Source of the DNA: an uncultured Selenomonadaceae bacterium
GTDB lineage: Bacteria; Bacillota; Negativicutes; Selenomonadales; Selenomonadaceae
Direction: 5' to 3'
Length of the DNA stretch: 6,257 nucleotides
Assembly: GCA_905236665.1 (NCBI GenBank)
Contig: CAJONF010000196.1
Location: 1 to 6,257, forward strand
The notes under the pieces are model-generated. The model was not told the origin of the DNA, did no database searches, and saw only the letters and a program-made list of their open reading frames with translations. Of the stretch, positions 1 through 6,257 are shown one piece after another. Positions within the stretch are counted from its first letter, which is position 1; each line of letters opens with the position of its first letter. Position numbers and translations under genes: made by a program.

Positions 1-693
1 CATACGCAAATTGTTTTCAAGAGTCGGGTTGAACGCGCCATTCAAGTTGCTGACGAATTGAAATTGCCCGCCGTAGTTGTCGATTCAAATTTGCACCAAT
101 TCCGCCACGACAACGATAAAGATACCGTCCTGTTCCTTAGCTTTTATTCCTGCGTATTGAGTATGCAAGCCGTCATCAAGCGTTACTATATTTCAAGCGG
201 TTGCAGTTACAGTAGCATAAAAGATTTGGGCAGGGATAACAGTATGCACCACGATTTAGCAACGTCTTGCGATTCTTTTTTGATTCCGCTGATTCAAACG
301 GAGCGAATAGAATTAATTATTGACGGTTGCCAATATCGGCGCGTCGATAAAGTTCGGAATATGATTAATTGGGAGATTGCGCAAAAATATTTGAACGTGT
401 GCTTGATTCAAAAGGGCGAAGACTCGACGAATTGCGGCAAATGTTCAAAGTGCTTGCGTACCTTGCTGACGATTGAGATTTTGGGCAAGCTTGACGATTT
501 TTCCAAAGTTTTTGACATTGAGGCTTATAAAAAAGAATCGCTTGCTTACAAGGCGCGAAGTTTAGAAAATGTTGACAGCGAGATCTTTTATAAAGAAAAT
601 GTGGAACTGGCTAAGGAATTGAATTTCCCCATGCCGGAGCGTAAACCGTGTTATATTCTTAATGGAAATGTTGTAGTTATCAACGATAAATAA
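1..693 (+). CDS. PP-loop/QueC-like protein, C-terminal part (5' truncated)
   Basis: The reading frame is open from the first base, so this is the last 230 residues of a longer protein. A TTG at 58 could be read as a start, but it has no ribosome binding site and the frame continues upstream. Visible features are an S-C/G-C-S-Y segment near residues 66-71, an IDGCQYRRVDKV segment around residues 108-119 and a cysteine cluster C134-x10-C145-x2-C148-x2-C151 followed by LRT. A C-x(n)-CxxCxxC cluster resembles the zinc site of QueC/ExsB-type ATP pyrophosphatases. I recall uncharacterised proteins with the same DG.E.SRxxK and NCGxCxKCLRT motifs. The nucleotide-binding SGGxDS loop would lie in the missing N-terminal part, so enzymatic identity is unproven. 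A sampled 60-base line (541-600) is 35% GC, lower than the lpt genes. It ends 16 bp before the acyltransferase gene. The specific substrate is unknown. Confidence 0.6.
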   Translation, partial: HTQIVFKSRVERAIQVADELKLPAVVVDSNLHQFRHDNDKDTVLFLSFYSCVLSMQAVIKRYYISSGCSYSSIKDLGRDNSMHHDLATSCDSFLIPLIQTERIELIIDGCQYRRVDKVRNMINWEIAQKYLNVCLIQKGEDSTNCGKCSKCLRTLLTIEILGKLDDFSKVFDIEAYKKESLAYKARSLENVDSEIFYKENVELAKELNFPMPERKPCYILNGNVVVINDK

Positions 694-709
694 ATTTTCG
701 GAGGTTGTT

Positions 710-1648
710 ATGCTTTATAATGCGCTGATGTTGATGAGCAAAATAATCCGGCTGTTGCCCTATGACGTGCTGTTATTTTTGGGGCGAGTGCTGGGGAATT
801 TGTATTATCTGCTCGTCAAAAAACAGCGGGAGCGGGCTGTTTTGCAGATGATGCCCGCGCTAAACATTTCTGAATCGGAAGCTCGGCAAAAAGTTCGGGC
901 GTCATTCGTGAATTTGGCGCGGAATATGCTTGATATACTCTATATGCCCAACCTAAACGAAAAAAATTTATCAAAATACATAGAGATTGACCACCTGGAA
1001 CGAATGCGTATGGCGTTAATGGAAGGAAACGGCGTTGTGGTGTTGACGGGGCATATCGGCACGTGGGAATGGTTGAGCGCGGCTTTCACGCTGAACGGGT
1101 TGCCGGTAACTGCGATAGCCAAACTTCAACCCAACGCGGAATATTCGCGGGCATTGGACGATTTGCGGGCGACGATTCACGTAGAAATTTTTAATCGCGG
1201 AACAAACGAGCTTAGGGCGGCTGGACGTGCGCTAAAGGAAGGAAAAATTTTAGGCTTTCTTGCTGACCAAGACGCAGGTCCCGGCGGAGCCTTTATAAAA
1301 TTTTTAGGGAAAACTGCCTCGACGCCAATGGGACCGGCGGTTTTTTCGCGCAGATTCAACGCACCGGTTGTACCCGCGTTTATCATTCGCAAACCGGACG
1401 GACGACACTTGGTGAAAATCGGCGAGGTAATGCATTTTGAAGATACCGGCGATACCGACGCAGATCTCTTGCGTTTTACAGAAAAGATGACTAAAATCTT
1501 AGAGGACGTTATCCGCGAAAATCCGACTCAATGGCTGTGGTTTCAAAAACGTTGGAATACGCCGCCCGAAATGAAAAAGACCAATAAGCATCACACAGTA
1601 AGAACGCGTAAAAAATCTTCGGAGGTACATGATGAGCACACGGAATAA
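710..1648 (+). CDS. lpxL: LpxL/HtrB-family lipid A late acyltransferase
   Basis: This is a 312-residue, inner-membrane-associated acyltransferase that would add a secondary acyl chain to a Kdo-lipid A precursor. The length fits the LpxL/LpxM family (about 300). Hallmarks are the HX4E catalytic motif H115-IGTW-E120, the GFLADQD block at residues 182-188 followed by a glycine-rich segment and a TPMGPA block at 205-210, and the C-terminal PTQWLWFQKRW signature at 272-282. A hydrophobic N-terminal stretch (about residues 12-35) is the likely membrane anchor. The ATG is preceded by GGAGG at 700-704 with a 5-base spacer. A basic, low-complexity tail follows residue 283; its last codons contain the ribosome binding site and start of lptC, so the two genes are translationally linked. 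The family assignment is firm. Which acyl chain and which position it uses cannot be read from sequence, and the gene could equally be labelled a generic lysophospholipid acyltransferase. Confidence 0.88.
   Translation: MLYNALMLMSKIIRLLPYDVLLFLGRVLGNLYYLLVKKQRERAVLQMMPALNISESEARQKVRASFVNLARNMLDILYMPNLNEKNLSKYIEIDHLERMRMALMEGNGVVVLTGHIGTWEWLSAAFTLNGLPVTAIAKLQPNAEYSRALDDLRATIHVEIFNRGTNELRAAGRALKEGKILGFLADQDAGPGGAFIKFLGKTASTPMGPAVFSRRFNAPVVPAFIIRKPDGRHLVKIGEVMHFEDTGDTDADLLRFTEKMTKILEDVIRENPTQWLWFQKRWNTPPEMKKTNKHHTVRTRKKSSEVHDEHTE
1621..1625 (+). promoter_or_regulatory. Ribosome binding site of lptC inside the acyltransferase gene
   Basis: GGAGG lies inside the 3' end of the acyltransferase gene. 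Two consecutive ATG codons follow, at 1629 (spacer 3) and 1632 (spacer 6). Other starts in this window have spacers of 5 to 9 bases, so the second ATG is favoured as the lptC start. Confidence 0.75.
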
Positions 1649-2297
1649 AATTTTGGCAGGATTGATTGTTATTTTTTTTGTGTGCCTTGTCGTGTGGGTA
1701 GTCAAAACAACTCCTACAACGCCGCCGCCGCAAGAAAAAATTGAGCCGCCAACCGTCATGGAATATGAAGGCAACACTATCGTCGAGGAAAAAGACGGTA
1801 TTATTTTTTGGGAATTGACCTGCGATAAAATGCTCGTCGATACCATTACGCAGAACATGGAATTAATCGGCGTGAGGGGAAAATTTTATCAGCATGACGA
1901 AAAAGACACCGTCTGGAACTTGACGGGGGCACGGGGCGTTTATTATCAAAATGATAAAATGGTTTTCGTTGAAGGTGATGTTATTGTAACCAACAGCGAA
2001 GAGGCAGAACTTCATGGCGACAAGCTCGAATGGTTTTCTGAAGAAGAAAAACTTATCGCCACGGGCAATGTAAAGATTAAAAACAGCGACGGCGCAAAAC
2101 TTGCCAGCGATAAAGTCGATTGGTTCGTTAAAGAGGAAAAAGTTACCGCTACAGGCAACGTTAAAGTTTCTAGGGAAGATATGCGCGGCTATGGCGATTT
2201 TGCTATTGCTATGGAGAACTTTAAAAAATTTGGGATTATGGGACACGCAAAAGTTTTGAACGGCGTTAGCGAAGACGACGATATTTTCGCTCAATAG
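1632..2297 (+). CDS. lptC: LptC, LPS export membrane-anchored periplasmic protein
   Basis: This 221-residue protein (222 if the upstream ATG at 1629 is used) has one N-terminal membrane helix (about residues 7-25), a proline-rich linker and a beta-rich periplasmic domain. In the Lpt system LptC takes LPS from the LptB2FG complex and passes it to LptA. Family support comes from the architecture, the W-E-L strand motif near residue 60 and the position between a lipid A acyltransferase and lptA. The C-terminal half contains about three units with a 30-residue period, roughly starting at 96, 126 and 156. The last two each carry a DK-(L/V)-(E/D)-WF core and end in ATGNVK. These look like OstA/LptA strand repeats, making the protein somewhat longer than E. 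coli LptC (about 190). The gene overlaps the acyltransferase gene by 17 bp and is followed after 33 bp by the methyltransferase instead of lptA. Sequence identity within LptC families is low, so the name rests partly on context. Confidence 0.82.
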   Translation: MSTRNKILAGLIVIFFVCLVVWVVKTTPTTPPPQEKIEPPTVMEYEGNTIVEEKDGIIFWELTCDKMLVDTITQNMELIGVRGKFYQHDEKDTVWNLTGARGVYYQNDKMVFVEGDVIVTNSEEAELHGDKLEWFSEEEKLIATGNVKIKNSDGAKLASDKVDWFVKEEKVTATGNVKVSREDMRGYGDFAIAMENFKKFGIMGHAKVLNGVSEDDDIFAQ

Positions 2298-2330
2298 AAC
2301 GTTTAGAAATTTTTGTAGAGGAGGATTTTT

Positions 2331-3180
2331 ATGAACGTCACATTTTTGAAAACATTTTTTATAAACAATAGACCTGTTTCCCTTGCAGAACAATTTAATG
2401 TGATGCCCGAATATTACGAGCGGCTCCGTTCGCTACTCAAGATAAAAAGAATTGTCGGCAAAAATTTTATTCGCTTCGGCAGAGCAAACGACGGCGGTTA
2501 CATAATGGTTGATAATTTTAGTATATCGGGGGGGGGGGAGGATTGCGTATTCTTTCGGAATAAATGATGATGTTTCGTGGGATTCGGATATGGCGGCTCG
2601 TGGCTATGATATTTTTATGTACGACCCGACGATTAACGGACTCCCGCAACAAAATCCCAAGTTCCATTTTTTTAAAGAAGGTATCGCGGGCATTGAAGTT
2701 AAATCGCAGTCGCTGAACACCTTGGAACATTTTATAAAAGTAAACGGGCATGAAGACAAGGAAAATATGATTTTGAAAATGGATGTTGAGGGCGCGGAGT
2801 GGAGTTTTCTCTCGACCATTTCTTCTGAAATTTTGAGCAAGTTTGATCAAATGGTTTTTGAATTTCATTTTATGACGCAACCAAAAGATATCAACTTGAT
2901 GAACGCGACACTCGCCTGTTTGAATAAGATAAACAAGACTCATTCTTTGGTTCATTTGCACGCGAATAATTGCGGCTCGACCTTGATATTAGATGATAAA
3001 ATTTTATTTCCGGATGTTCTTGAATTGACCTATGTGAAAACTTCAAATTATGAACTTGTCGACGATGAAAATATTTGTTTACCGATTGCACTTGACCAAT
3101 CAAATAACGGAGTTACGCAGGATATTCCCTTGGGCTTTTGGAATAGACCTTTTAATAACATTTTGAAAATCCGTAAATAA
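2331..3180 (+). CDS. FkbM-type methyltransferase, out of frame at a G11 tract
   Basis: As written the gene is split. The first frame (2331-2567, 78 residues) starts at an ATG with AGGAGG at 2319-2324 and a 6-base spacer. It reads through the G run and stops at TGA 2565. The rest of the enzyme is in the next frame, ending at 3180. Removing one G joins them into 282 residues with a continuous family-like sequence: RFGRANDGGYIMVD (48-61), an SAM-site motif YSFGINDD (73-80), an acidic-loop motif DIFMYD (93-98), the FkbM hallmark KMDVEGAEW (149-157) and FEFH (176-179). FkbM-type enzymes O-methylate sugars or small molecules using S-adenosylmethionine; the acceptor here is unknown, with a surface glycan or LPS sugar likely from context. 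Four 60-base lines between 2821 and 3060 are 28-38% GC, against 48-60% in three lptA lines, which suggests a later insertion into the operon. No in-frame ATG rescues the second part before the SAM motif; the first is at 2590. It is either phase-OFF, a pseudogene or a sequencing error. Confidence 0.82.
2528..2538 (+). repeat. Poly-G tract (G11), possible phase-variation switch
   Basis: Eleven consecutive G residues sit after codon 65 of the methyltransferase gene and mark the exact point where the reading frame is lost. With 10 G (or 7 or 13) the frame is restored as Ser-Gly-Gly-Gly-Arg-Ile. With 11 G a stop follows at 2565. I see no other G or C run of comparable length in the window. The gene is 'off' in this copy if the count is right. 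Confidence 0.9.
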
Positions 3181-3204
3181 TTTTTGCTACAAGAGGTTTT
3201 TAAT

Positions 3205-4029
3205 ATGATAAAAAAAATCTGCGCGGGTTTGCTGGCGGCAATGTTTGTAAGTTCCGTGGCAATAGCTGAAGAAAAAAAAGACAACTTGCCGAGCGAAGTT
3301 AACGCCGACGCCATAGCATACGACGCGAACACGGGCGTTGTCACGGCTGAAGGCAATGTCCTTTTGAAGCACGGTCCGACAAGGGCGACGGGTTTGCACG
3401 CGCTTTTTAACGTCAACAGCAAAGAGGCGCACCTTGTCGGCAATGTTATCGTCGTTCGTGAGGATATGCGCGTAACCTGCAACAGCATGATAAGCAATGG
3501 GCAAGGGCATATGTTCGCGGATGGAAATGTTGTTGCCGTCCAAAATCTTGCGCCGAATGAAAAATATCCCGAAGGAGACACGCGCACTTTCACCGGCGAA
3601 CACATTGACTATTTCCCCGACGATAAAAAACATATCATTATTCCAAACGGCGGATTTGCTGAAAGCCGCGTCGAGGGAACTTTCACGGCTGATCAAATGG
3701 AAGGCTGGATTGATGAGGAACGCTATATAGGCAGAGGCAACGCGCACATGACCAGTAAACAACGCAACATGGAAGCTGGCGGCGATCAGGTTGACTATTT
3801 CGGCAAAGAGGAAGGTAAAGCTGTTTTAACCGGCAATGCCTGGGCTATTCAAGATAACAACACCATGCGCGGCAATCGCATGACTGTTTTCATGGCGGAT
3901 GACGGGAAATTAAAAGCGACGCCCGATTCTCAACCGCAAGCCGTGGGACTTGATAAAGTTTTTGACGGTGAACAAATTATAATCTCTCCTGAAGAAACAC
4001 CTGTTGAGGCAACAAGCAATGAACATTGA
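3205..4029 (+). CDS. lptA: LptA, periplasmic LPS transport protein (OstA family)
   Basis: This is a 274-residue secreted protein expected to form the periplasmic bridge that carries LPS from LptC to the outer-membrane LptD. The chosen ATG has AGAGG at 3192-3196 with an 8-base spacer and opens a clear signal peptide: IKK, a hydrophobic core LLAAMFVSSVAI, then a signal peptidase I site AIA at 19-21 followed by EE. An in-frame TTG at 3184 would spoil this. The mature part holds repeated short beta-strand units typical of OstA: DAIAYDANTGVVTAEGNV (35-52), a unit ending GNVIVVREDMR (79-89), FADGNVVAVQ (104-113), HIDYFPDDKKHI (133-144) and VDYFGKEEGKAVLTGNA (196-212). At 274 residues it is clearly longer than E. 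coli LptA (185), implying extra strands. An acidic tail overlaps the start of lptB by 11 bp. It lies 24 bp after the methyltransferase gene. Confidence 0.87.
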   Translation: MIKKICAGLLAAMFVSSVAIAEEKKDNLPSEVNADAIAYDANTGVVTAEGNVLLKHGPTRATGLHALFNVNSKEAHLVGNVIVVREDMRVTCNSMISNGQGHMFADGNVVAVQNLAPNEKYPEGDTRTFTGEHIDYFPDDKKHIIIPNGGFAESRVEGTFTADQMEGWIDEERYIGRGNAHMTSKQRNMEAGGDQVDYFGKEEGKAVLTGNAWAIQDNNTMRGNRMTVFMADDGKLKATPDSQPQAVGLDKVFDGEQIIISPEETPVEATSNEH

Positions 4030-4738
4030 AGCGCGTGACTTAGTTAAATCTTTCAAAGGGCGCACGGTCGTCAACCAAGTTTCGTTAAAAGTTGAGACGG
4101 GCGAAATTGTCGGCTTACTTGGTCCAAACGGCGCGGGTAAAACAACTTCCTTTTATATGATTGTTGGATTGGAACGCCCCGATTCCGGCGATGTCTTTGT
4201 TTCTGACGTGAACATTTCAAATTTCCCTATGTACCGCCGCGCAGAACTGGGGATAAGTTATCTCACGCAAGAGGCGTCGATTTTCCGCAAGCTTACTGTT
4301 GCCGAAAATATCATGGCGATTCTTGAGACTCTTAATTTGAGTAAAGAGGATAGAAAAAAACGCCTTAACGAACTTTTGCGGGAGTTCAGCATACGTCACG
4401 TAGAAAAACGCAAAGGCACGGAACTTTCTGGCGGCGAGCGTCGGCGTGTGGAAATTGCGCGGTGTTTGGCATTAGAGCCGAAATTTATTTTGCTTGACGA
4501 ACCTTTTGCCGGCGTTGATCCATTGGCGGTGGCTGATATTCAAGAAATTATCATGTATCTTAAAAAGCGCGGCATGGGAATTTTAATCACTGATCACAAT
4601 GTCCGCGAAACTTTGCATATCGTCGACCGCGCCTATATCCTAAACGAAGGAAAAATTTTGCTAGAGGGCAGTGCCGACGAAATTGCTCACAGTGACACTG
4701 CTAAAAAATTTTATCTCGGTAGCAACTTCACTTTGTAA
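4019..4738 (+). CDS. lptB: LptB, ATPase of the LPS export ABC transporter
   Basis: This 239-residue cytoplasmic ABC ATPase would power LPS extraction as the LptB dimer of LptB2FG. All motifs are intact: Walker A GPNGAGKTT (35-43), Q-loop YLTQE with Q84, signature LSGGERRRVEIAR (136-148), Walker B FILLDEP (156-162) followed by FAGVDPLAV, and the H-switch histidine H193 in TDHNV. The LSGGERRRVEIAR and DEPFAGVDP wording is characteristic of LptB rather than other ABC ATPases, and the length matches the usual 240. The ATG at 4019 has GAGG at 4006-4009 with a 9-base spacer and lies inside the end of lptA, so the two are translationally coupled. An in-frame TTG at 4004 lacks a suitable site. The assignment is near certain. 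Confidence 0.95.
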   Translation: MNIEARDLVKSFKGRTVVNQVSLKVETGEIVGLLGPNGAGKTTSFYMIVGLERPDSGDVFVSDVNISNFPMYRRAELGISYLTQEASIFRKLTVAENIMAILETLNLSKEDRKKRLNELLREFSIRHVEKRKGTELSGGERRRVEIARCLALEPKFILLDEPFAGVDPLAVADIQEIIMYLKKRGMGILITDHNVRETLHIVDRAYILNEGKILLEGSADEIAHSDTAKKFYLGSNFTL

Positions 4739-4748
4739 AATCTTTTTC

Positions 4749-4766
4749 ATTGCGCATTGCGCATTA
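4749..4766 (+). repeat. Short ATTGCGC tandem repeat / 13-bp palindrome
   Basis: The 53-bp gap between lptB and the permease gene holds two tandem copies of ATTGCGC plus a partial third (ATTA). Within it TGCGCATTGCGCA at 4751-4763 is a perfect palindrome around a central T. It is the only sizeable non-coding spacer in the operon. It could be a dispersed intergenic repeat, a protein-binding site or chance. It has no T-run on its 3' side, so it is not an intrinsic terminator for this strand. Confidence 0.4.
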
Positions 4767-4791
4767 CTAATTGCACTTCGGAGGTTTTTTA

Positions 4792-5889
4792 ATGCGCTTT
4801 AGAATACTTGACAGATATATTTTTCAAGAAGTCGTTTTCGCGTTTATGTTTGCAATTTGCGCGTTCACGGCGGTTTTTATCGGCTCCGGCACGCTGTTTA
4901 GAATAGCGCGGTACATAACCGATTACGGCGCGAGTTTAACTTCCGTGCTAAAAATTTTTGTCTATGGTCTGCCGAATATCATCATGTGGACTTTCCCAAT
5001 GTCTATGCTTTTGGCGACTCTCTTGACGTTCGGGCGGCTGTCTAGTTCCAGCGAGATAACGGCGATGAAATCTTGCGGAATAAGTTTCAGTAGAATAGCC
5101 GCGCCCGCTATTTTTTTAGGAATTATTGTAACTATCTGCGCGATTTTATTTAATGAACACGTCGTGCCTTGGGCGAACACCGCTTATAACAACGTCGTTT
5201 ACTATGAAATTCAAGGCAACACCGAACTTAAATCGCAAGATCATATTATCGTTAAGGAGATAACCGGCGGACAAATTCAGCGGCTGATTTACGCCCGCGA
5301 ATACAAAGCTAAAGATGAAATTTTGGAAGGCGTGACAATGCAGGTCTTTGACGAGAACACCGGCAAAGTTACTCACGTGGAAAACGCGACCTTTGCTGAA
5401 TGGCGCGATGAGAAGTGGATTATGCATGACGGCATGATTTATGATTTAGCTGACGACCAGCGGACACATACCATGAAATTTGATACTCAAGTTTTGCCGG
5501 TCAAAGCCAGCCCACGCCAAATTGTTCGTGAACAAAAAAAGACTGAAGAATTGACGATGAGCGAACTGAAAGCGCAGATTGAAATCATGAAGTCACAGTA
5601 CGCCAACACCGCCAAACTTGAGACAGAACTTTATCAGCGAATAACCGTGCCCATGGCTAGTTTAATTTTCGCGCTGATTGGTGTACCACTTGGTTTGCAG
5701 CCAACAAGAACGCCGTCTTCAATGGGTTTTGCGCTCAGTGTCGTGATAATTTTCATCTATTATGCGGTGATGACATTAGCCAACGCCATAGCCCGCAGTG
5801 GAGCTATCCCGCCGATGTACGCCGTGTGGATTCCAAATGTCATAGGATTAATCGCAGGGACTGTTCTAATTTATCGAGCGTCGAAGTGA
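4792..5889 (+). CDS. lptF: LptF/LptG (YjgP/YjgQ) family LPS export permease
   Basis: This 365-residue inner-membrane permease pairs with LptB to extract LPS from the inner membrane. The layout is the family standard: three membrane segments (about residues 13-33, 53-80 and 100-121), a large periplasmic beta-rich domain (about 122-280) and three more segments (about 284-303, 311-331 and 340-361). Family signatures are SSSSEITAMKSCGIS (84-98), the SELxALRxxGIS-like loop after the second segment, and RITVPMASLIFALIGVPLG (283-301), the start of the C-terminal half. The start has GGAGG at 4780-4784 with a 7-base spacer; an upstream in-frame TTG at 4771 precedes that site and is rejected. Only one such gene is present and rnhB follows directly, so either a second permease lies elsewhere or this one works as a homodimer. 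LptF and LptG cannot be told apart confidently here; the symbol is provisional. Confidence 0.88.
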   Translation: MRFRILDRYIFQEVVFAFMFAICAFTAVFIGSGTLFRIARYITDYGASLTSVLKIFVYGLPNIIMWTFPMSMLLATLLTFGRLSSSSEITAMKSCGISFSRIAAPAIFLGIIVTICAILFNEHVVPWANTAYNNVVYYEIQGNTELKSQDHIIVKEITGGQIQRLIYAREYKAKDEILEGVTMQVFDENTGKVTHVENATFAEWRDEKWIMHDGMIYDLADDQRTHTMKFDTQVLPVKASPRQIVREQKKTEELTMSELKAQIEIMKSQYANTAKLETELYQRITVPMASLIFALIGVPLGLQPTRTPSSMGFALSVVIIFIYYAVMTLANAIARSGAIPPMYAVWIPNVIGLIAGTVLIYRASK

Positions 5890-5898
5890 GGCTTGCTC

Positions 5899-6257
5899 AT
5901 GAAAAAATTTTCTATTGATGCGGATATGGAGCGCGTTCAAAATCTTTATGTTCACGAAGATGAAGTTCGCGCCGCAGGTTTTAATTTAATCGCCGGTGTG
6001 GACGAGGCTGGGCGAGGTTCTCTAGTCGGTCCTGTAGTTGTGGCGGCAGTTATTTTGCCCGGCGATTTGTATCTTGAACGGCTTGACGATTCTAAAAAAC
6101 TTTCTGCCAAAATTCGCGACGTTCTTTATGAAAAAATTATTTCCGTAGCGATTAGTTATGCTCATGTCGAAGTTCCCGTTGCGGAAATTGACACGCTGAA
6201 TATTTATCAAGCTACGCTAAACGGCATGAGACGCGCCGTCGAGAAATTGAATGTTCA
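5899..6257 (+). CDS. rnhB: Ribonuclease HII, N-terminal part (3' truncated)
   Basis: The first 119 residues of a protein that removes RNA from RNA-DNA hybrids, including single ribonucleotides in DNA; the frame runs off the right edge. Visible family motifs are IAGVDEAGRG (31-40), with the catalytic D35 and E36 and the GRG junction-recognition motif, then LVGPVVVAAVILP (42-54), LDDSKKLS (62-69) and EIDTLNIYQATLNGM (96-110). The residue after GRG is serine where proline is common, a tolerated variation as far as I know. The remaining catalytic aspartates lie beyond or cannot be judged in this fragment. The start ATG has GAGG at 5888-5891, which overlaps the TGA stop of the permease gene, with a 7-base spacer and a gap of 9 bp. 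This implies cotranscription with the lpt genes, though its function is unrelated to LPS. About 30 residues precede the core, a slightly extended N-terminus. Confidence 0.94.
   Translation, partial: MKKFSIDADMERVQNLYVHEDEVRAAGFNLIAGVDEAGRGSLVGPVVVAAVILPGDLYLERLDDSKKLSAKIRDVLYEKIISVAISYAHVEVPVAEIDTLNIYQATLNGMRRAVEKLNV

Noticed and set aside
1499..2393. Minus-strand open frames of 119 and 176 codons opposite lpxL/lptC
   Set aside because: The protein sequences are low-complexity and unlike any family, while the plus strand encodes lptC with a good start site.
2528..2567. Programmed ribosomal frameshift at the G run instead of phase variation
   Set aside because: A G run is not a typical X-XXY-YYZ slippery site with a downstream structure, and the needed change of one G fits replication slippage or a base-count error more simply.
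3210..3279. A8 runs at 3210-3217 and 3272-3279 in lptA as further phase-variation tracts
   Set aside because: Eight-base A or T runs are frequent in this AT-rich sequence (another T8 is at 1672-1679), and all three genes are in frame, so there is no sign of switching.
3048..3762. Long minus-strand open frames of 185 and 191 codons opposite lptA
   Set aside because: They lie opposite a clearly identified gene, resemble no family I recognise and are most simply complementary-strand shadows of lptA codon usage.
4739..4766. Intrinsic terminator after lptB
   Set aside because: The palindrome has no loop of normal size and no downstream T-run; the T-run at 4744-4748 lies upstream of it.
4771..4791. 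TTG at 4771 as the permease start
   Set aside because: It precedes the GGAGG at 4780-4784, which sits correctly for the ATG at 4792.

Overview
The window is one tightly packed, plus-strand gene run of about 6.3 kb from a bacterium with an outer membrane. The core is an LPS (lipopolysaccharide) assembly and export block: a lipid A late acyltransferase of the LpxL/HtrB family, lptC, lptA, lptB and a single LptF/LptG-type permease, followed by rnhB. Strong GGAGG-type ribosome binding sites precede nearly every gene. Together with the gene order and moderate GC, this suggests a diderm Firmicute of the class Negativicutes. That placement is an inference from gene content, not a sequence match.

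Layout: (1) 1-693, the 3' part of a PP-loop/QueC-like protein with a four-cysteine, zinc-type motif, cut by the left edge. (2) 710-1648, LpxL-type acyltransferase. (3) 1632-2297, LptC, whose start lies inside the end of the acyltransferase gene. (4) 2331-3180, an FkbM-type methyltransferase broken into two frames exactly at a run of 11 G. (5) 3205-4029, LptA with a signal peptide. (6) 4019-4738, LptB ATPase, overlapping lptA by 11 bp. (7) 4792-5889, LptF/G-type permease. (8) 5899 to the right edge, the N-terminal part of RNase HII. The longest gap between genes is 53 bp, and I see no internal terminator or convincing promoter, so everything from 710 onward could be one transcript.

How the genes fit: the acyltransferase finishes lipid A. 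LptB and the permease extract LPS from the inner membrane, LptC receives it, and LptA bridges the periplasm. The methyltransferase is the odd gene. It sits between lptC and lptA, which are normally adjacent, is AT-richer than the lpt genes, and carries a G11 tract of the kind that switches surface-glycan genes on and off in other bacteria. With 11 G the gene is out of frame; with 10 G it would encode a full 282-residue enzyme. This possible phase-variable surface methyltransferase embedded in an LPS-export operon is the main point of interest. A homopolymer sequencing error is the main competing explanation.
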